Assembly: GCF_024323335.1 (NCBI RefSeq)
Contig: NC_066583.1
Coordinates: forward strand, 274,495,416-274,559,415
Source: Lathyrus oleraceus
Lineage: Eukaryota > Streptophyta > Magnoliopsida > Fabales > Fabaceae
DNA length: 64,000 bases
Direction of reading: 5' to 3'
The notes beneath the pieces are model-generated. The model was not told where the DNA came from, did not search any database, and worked only from the letters and a program-made list of their open reading frames with translations. Each line of letters begins with the position of its first letter. The stretch's first letter is position 1. Shown here piece by piece: positions 59,716 through 64,000 of the stretch. The translations under genes were made by a program, and so were the position numbers.

Positions 59716-59952
59716 GTAATTGCTTTTATATTTTAAAATCCTTCTCCTATGCCTAAGGGAGAAGTGAACATTGTTGGGCATTTTATATTGATTATCAATA
59801 AAATTAATTCTATTGATGTTTATTTTTACTTTTTGCTTTATTCTGAAAATGGTAATCACAAAAAACATAATTAAATAATATAATTGTCCATCTGCATAAT
59901 ATTTGGTTACAAATTCTCTTCTCTAAAATCGAAATATCAAATCATTATGCAG
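59716..59952 (+). other. Ogre E intron between PRO and RT
   Basis: 237 nt: donor ctaa|GTAATT, acceptor attatgcAG|gctgg. Splicing fuses AA to G-CTG (Lys-Leu) and joins protease to RT in one frame. A hairpin cttctcc / ggagaag (59741-59747, 59758-59764) surrounds TATGCCTAAGG. Unspliced RNA would end translation at the TAA of the donor. Confidence 0.78.
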
Positions 59953-61585
59953 GCTGGTTCCTAACCCCATTGAATATAATGATCCTTCTCCTTCTCCAAA
60001 TTTGGAATTCCCTGTGTTTGAAGCCGAGGAGGAAAGTGATGTAGAAGTAAGTGAAAAATTGTCTCGTCTTCTTGATCAAGATGAAAAGATTATTCAGCCG
60101 TTCGAAGAGCAGGTTGAGTTAGTCAATTTGGGTTCCGAGGATGATGTGAAGGAAGTCAAGATTGGGTCTCGACTGTGTCCAGAAGCTAAAAAGGGGTTGA
60201 TTGATATTCTTCGAGAATATTCAGATGTGTTTGCTTGGTCCTATCAATACATGCCTGGTTTGGATTCTGATATTGTGGAGCATAGATTGCCGTTGAAGCC
60301 AGAATGCCCGCCAGTTAAGCAGAAGTTGAGAAGAACATATCCTGATATGGCTGTGAAGATCAAAGAAGAAGTTCAGAAGCAGATTGATATCGGTTTCCTT
60401 GTAACCGCTAAGTATCTGCAATGGGTGGCCAATATTGTGCCTGTGCTGAAGAAAGATGGAAAAGTCCGCATGTGTGTTGATTATAGAGATTTGAATAAAG
60501 CCAACCCGAAAGATGATTTCCCTCTGCCAGACATTGATATGTTGGTAGATAATACTGCTAAATTCAAAGTCTTTTCATTTATGGATGGATTTTTCGGATA
60601 TAATCAGATCAAAATGGCGCCCGATGATATGGAAAAGACCACATTAATTACACCCTGGGGAATATTCTGTTATAGAGTGATGCCTTTCGGTCTAAAGAAT
60701 GTAGGTGCAACTTACCAGAGAGCAATGACTACTCTTTTTCATGATATGATGCATAAAGAGATTGAAGTTTATGTCGATGACATGATTGCTAAATCAATTT
60801 ATGAAGAGGAACATGTTAAGCATTTGTTGAAGCTATTACAGCGTTTGAGGAAGTATAAACTCCGCTTGAATCCCAATAAGTGTACTTTTGGTGTTCGTTC
60901 TGGTAAGTTGTTGGGCTTTATTGTCAACGAGAAGGGTATTGAAGTTGACCCTGCCAAGGTCAAAGACATACAAGAGATGCCTGCGCCCAAAACTAAGAAG
61001 CAAGTCAGAGGTTTTCTCGGCCGCTTGAATTATATTTCCAGATTCATTTCCCACATGACTGCCACATGTGCGCCTATATTCAAGCTTCTTCGGAAAGATC
61101 AGTCTTGTGATTGGACCGAAGATTTCCAGAAAGCATTTGACAGTATCAAGGAATATTTGCTTGAGCCTCCAATTTTGTCTCCACCTGTTGAAGGAAGACC
61201 GTTGATCATGTATTTGATTGTACTCGAAGATAGTATGGGTTGTGTTCTTGGTCAGCAAGATGAGATTGGAAAGAAAGAATTTTCAATTTACTACCTCAAT
61301 AAGAAGTTCAGTGACTGTGAGACTCAGTATTCAATGCTTGAGAAAACTTGTTGCGCATTAGCTTGGGCTGCTAAGCGTCTGCGTTAGTATATGTTGAATC
61401 ATACCACTTGGTTGATATCCAAAATGGATCCAATCAAGTATATATTTGAGAAGCCTGCTTTAACCGGGAGAATTGCCCGTTGGCAGATGTTGTTATCAGA
61501 GTATGGTATCGAATACCGATCTCATAAAGCGATCAAAGGTAGTATCTTGGCTGACCATTTGGCTCACCAACCAATTGAAGATTAC
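59953..61585 (+). pseudogene. Ogre E reverse transcriptase / RNase H (cut by F)
   Basis: Open from the splice acceptor to TAG 61385-61387 (478 codons), then open to 61585. Acidic linker (FEAEEESDVEVSEKLSRLLD), RT fingers (LKKDGKVRMCVDYRDLNK), palm (MPFGLKNVGATYQRAM), catalytic YVDD (60770-60781), thumb (LNPNKCTFGVRSGKLLGFIV, GFLGRLNYISRFISHM), then RNase H-like IVLEDSMGCVLGQQDEIGKK and TWLISKMDPIKYIFEKPAL. The single stop replaces the Gln of R-L-R-Q-Y. Cut at EDY by element F (TSD attac 61581-61585). Otherwise this RT looks complete. Confidence 0.92.
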
Positions 61586-61880
61586 TGTCGCAACATGCGA
61601 AAAAAAACAACCGGCGGGAAAAAACAAAAGAGTCGCCACCGTTCGTTATCTATCCCAAAGGAGGGAAAGGAAACGATCGAAGAAAACCTGAAGAGAGGAA
61701 AAGACAAGGTCTCGCAACCAAATCTAGGGTTCGGGAGTCGATTATGCGAAGGGAAGGTATTAGCAACCCTACGCATCCGTAGTACTCTACGGGATCCACT
61801 CTTGTTGTTCTAGTTTAAAGGGTGTAGGTATATCTAAGGTACTATCTGCTAAAAGAAGGTCATAAGAAAATGACTTGCAA

Positions 61881-62252
61881 GGATGTCGCATCCACTGCCT
61901 ACGTATATCACCTGAGTATGAGAATCAGAGTCTTCGTAGTTCGGCTACCTATGGGCGAAAGAGAAGTGTGCTCAATAAGACATCGCGTCTTATGCCTACG
62001 TATCTCATCTGGAATGAGAATCAGAGCAAAATGTAGTTCAGCTAACTACGAGAACAAGGGTCTCGATTGCAACCAGGGCAAGAGAAAGGGAAGGTCTCGA
62101 TCGCAACGAGGGCGAGAGAAAAGAATCGCAGCAAGGGCGAAAGCAAGAAAAGATTAGTTGTTAGTCGTTAGTCAAAACTCGACAAGACATCGCGTCTCGT
62201 GCCTACGTATCTCATCTGAACATGAGAATCAGAGTTGTCGTAGTTCGGCTAA
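61881..62252 (-). repeat. Three direct repeats of about 66 bp in LTR F
   Basis: Copies at 61881-61947, 61979-62044 and 62185-62252: gacatcgcgtct, tgcctacgtatctcatctg, atgagaatcagag and cgtagttcggctaac in the same order. Spacing is unequal (98 and 206 bp). The tgcctacgta core is the reverse complement of the TACGTAGGCA motif in the B/E LTRs. Confidence 0.75.
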
Positions 62253-62650
62253 CTAGGGGTTAAGGATTGCCATCTGAACATGGACTTACAAAAGAGGACA
62301 CCAGCTGTGTCAAAGGAAAATGGGTAATATGTTCAATGTCCTAGCAGTAGGTGTCGCAGCTCGCTGAATCGAGTCTTAGGCAGTTACCTCTTTGCAATAG
62401 AACGGACTGACATGCCACAAGATCGGAGACGCACAGAAGGTCTAAAAAGTGGGGAAGCTCTGCACTAGAGTTGTCATGCAATATGGACCTATGTGTTAGG
62501 ATTTACAAAGGGGAACATCTACCTAATGTTAGCATGCAAAGAATGAGGGATTTCTACCTATGTTATCGTACAAAGGATTCTACCTAATGGGTGCTACCTA
62601 AACGGAACAAGAGTCGACGGATGGAGCAAGGAGAGGAGCCACAGATAAGG

Positions 62651-62717
62651 GTAGATGGTGATGCCTGAGGCAATCGACTTACAGGTAGATGGCGATGCCT
62701 GAGGCCATCGACTTACA
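62651..62717 (-). repeat. 33-34 bp tandem duplication in LTR F
   Basis: gtagatggtgatgcctgagg-caatcgacttaca occurs twice head to tail (62651-62684, 62685-62717) with two differences. A recent local duplication by its similarity. Confidence 0.8.
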
Positions 62718-64000
62718 AGAGGATGTATGAATGCGTGCTGGTTCTATTAACTTTTGAAAATGATTACTCGACGTTGGATCGAGCTTTTGATCTTGTTTTG
62801 AAATGATTATCGGATGTTTGTTTTAATTCTTGTATTAATAGATGAATAAAGAATGAAAGAATGAGATATTATACACTTTATGGGAGAGGGATACATTTGT
62901 TATGAATGTGGATGGTTCATGGCAATCCAACAATAAGAGTAAATGCCTCAATCATCATACAAGTAGGCAACAATTATCAATCAAATCAGATAAGTAAACA
63001 GGTACATAACCAAATCAAAGAATCAAAGAATGATATAATTGAGCATTAAACAAGGCATGGGAAGTATGAACATGTTAAACAATCAAGCAATAGTAAGCAT
63101 GAACGAAAGAAACAAGTATAACAGATAACAGATGAATCAGACAGATGAAAAGATGCACAAAAAAGGTTCACTGAAATAATTAAATCAAGAAATGAGGTAA
63201 GGATCAAATAAAATCAAGATAACAGGCTTCTAATACACGACATATGAGATGAACAAGGGAGGATCAAAAGATCTCTTCAATTGCCATAAGCAATCCCTAA
63301 ATTAAACATTGATCATAAAGAAGTCAACTGAAAATTCAAGTCAACTTAATAAATATCAAATAAATAGTAAATTAATCAAGAAAATTATGAAAAATTAAAC
63401 TAAGTAAGGTGGGGTCAGGACATCATCATCCCCTAAAAAGATTTCAAAAATAATGAAAATTAGTACATGAATTAATTGAAATAAAACAGAGGTCAAACCA
63501 AAAGTCAATCAACAAAACTAGGTTAAAATTAAATCAAAATTAAATTGAAAATGTGAAATAAAAATCCAAGAAAAAGTCAGGTTGACCATGGGGCAGTGGT
63601 CAACCTTCAACGCAAAAATCAAAGGCTGAAAATATTTTTAAGTTATAAAAATAAAATCAAGAATAAAATGTATGCTAAAATGGACCACTTGGAATGAGTA
63701 ATTAAATTAAAATATTAATACTAAATAAATGCAAAAATAAAAATTAAATAAAATTAAATAAGACACCAAGCAATATTGAAAATATTTTTGAATATTTTTA
63801 TGAACAAAGAAAATATTTTATATTAATTAAAATCAAAACAGAAATAAAAAGGAATTAAATAAAAGAAAGTGAAAAATGGGGGGTGTATCAACATTTTATT
63901 TGAACTGGAAATAAATGAGGCGCTGATGGGCCATGAAAAGGGGGGTGTTGAAAGAAAACAGCGCAGGCCCACAGTCCAAAACAACAATTAAATCAGGCGT

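Larger units (their letters stand above)
49050..61585 (+). mobile_element. Ogre element E (best preserved; 5' part in window)
   Basis: Complete 5' LTR (49050-53761), PBS (53771-53788), ORF1 (54623-56125), gag-pro (56429-59715), intron (59716-59952), RT/RNase H (59953-61585). Left TSD is probably cttac (49045-49049). The rest (integrase, 3' LTR) must lie beyond element F and outside the window. Only eight or nine stops in over 6 kb of coding sequence make it the youngest large element here. Overall plan fits Ogre as known from pea and vetch. Confidence 0.93.
61586..64000 (-). mobile_element. Ogre-like LTR F, inverted, runs off the window
   Basis: Begins TGTCGCAACATGCG directly after attac in E; element B shows the uninterrupted sequence (gaagattac-cagttag at 8706-8718). 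Minus strand it ends with the PBS-like TGGCGACTCT (61629-61638) 43-53 bases from its tip, like the other Ogre LTR ends, but the rest does not align with B/E, so it is another family. Contains three direct repeats with tgcctacgta, purine-rich repeats (62064-62150) and a 33-34 bp tandem pair. From about 62740 to the end it is AT-rich without genes. Small frames at 61391-62157 are fusions with E or repeat translation. Confidence 0.78.

Noticed and set aside
61391..62157. Plus-strand basic frames after the Ogre RNase H
   Set aside because: They run from Ogre E across the junction into LTR F or translate purine-rich repeats; no independent gene.
61881..62252. CRISPR-like spaced repeats
   Set aside because: Plant DNA, unequal spacing, long degenerate repeats within an LTR; not a CRISPR array.

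Overview
The window is plant nuclear DNA made almost entirely of LTR retrotransposons nested in one another. I see no intact host gene, tRNA, rRNA or CRISPR. The best guess is a large-genome legume (pea/vetch/Lathyrus group), because at least five separate pieces come from Ogre-type giant Ty3/gypsy elements: LTRs of about 4.7 kb, a PBS beginning TGGCGACTCTG, an extra ORF1 upstream of gag, and an intron between protease and reverse transcriptase. Taxon is inference; the element families are read from the sequence.

Left nest (701-20312): an old Ty1/copia element (A, + strand) has LTRs at 701-1146 and 19853-20312. It is interrupted inside gag by a rearranged Ogre (B, 1513-16341). B keeps the end of gag, protease, the intron and RT/RNase H, and carries three LTR segments instead of two. 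After 729 bp of AT-rich spacer comes a second, decayed copia element (G, 21042-25645). Next is an AT-rich block (25782-27387) that may be a non-autonomous Helitron; it holds (TA)67, (GA)70, a MITE and three copies of a degenerate repeat.

Right nest (27388-64000): the host is a Tat-type Ty3/gypsy element (D, + strand, 33573-44234 with gaps). Its gag is interrupted by an Athila-like element (C, - strand, 27388-33572), which itself contains a solo LTR (28190-29535) with a perfect 5-bp TSD. Its RNase H is interrupted by a Sirevirus-like copia remnant with an env-like gene (H, - strand, 37639-43030, perfect TSD). Its integrase is interrupted by an inverted Ogre LTR (I, 44235-48540). I meets a + strand Ogre LTR fragment (J, 48541-49049) head to head, making a large imperfect palindrome. 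Into J inserted the best-preserved Ogre (E, from 49050), with full 5' LTR, PBS, ORF1, gag-pro, intron and RT/RNase H. E is cut at 61585 by another Ogre-like LTR (F, - strand), which runs off the right edge.

How the parts work together: in B, D and E the protease frame ends in AAG-TAA, where the G of AAG and the TAA form the GTAA of a 5' splice site. Unspliced RNA would stop after protease. Removing an intron of 236-247 nt would join the frame, in phase, to RT/RNase H. All elements here carry stops, frameshifts or deletions, and most stops in B are C-to-T type changes relative to E, as expected of methylated, silenced repeats. LTR divergence counted by eye (A about 16% in a 150-bp sample, H about 9%, B about 7%) agrees with nesting order in the left nest.
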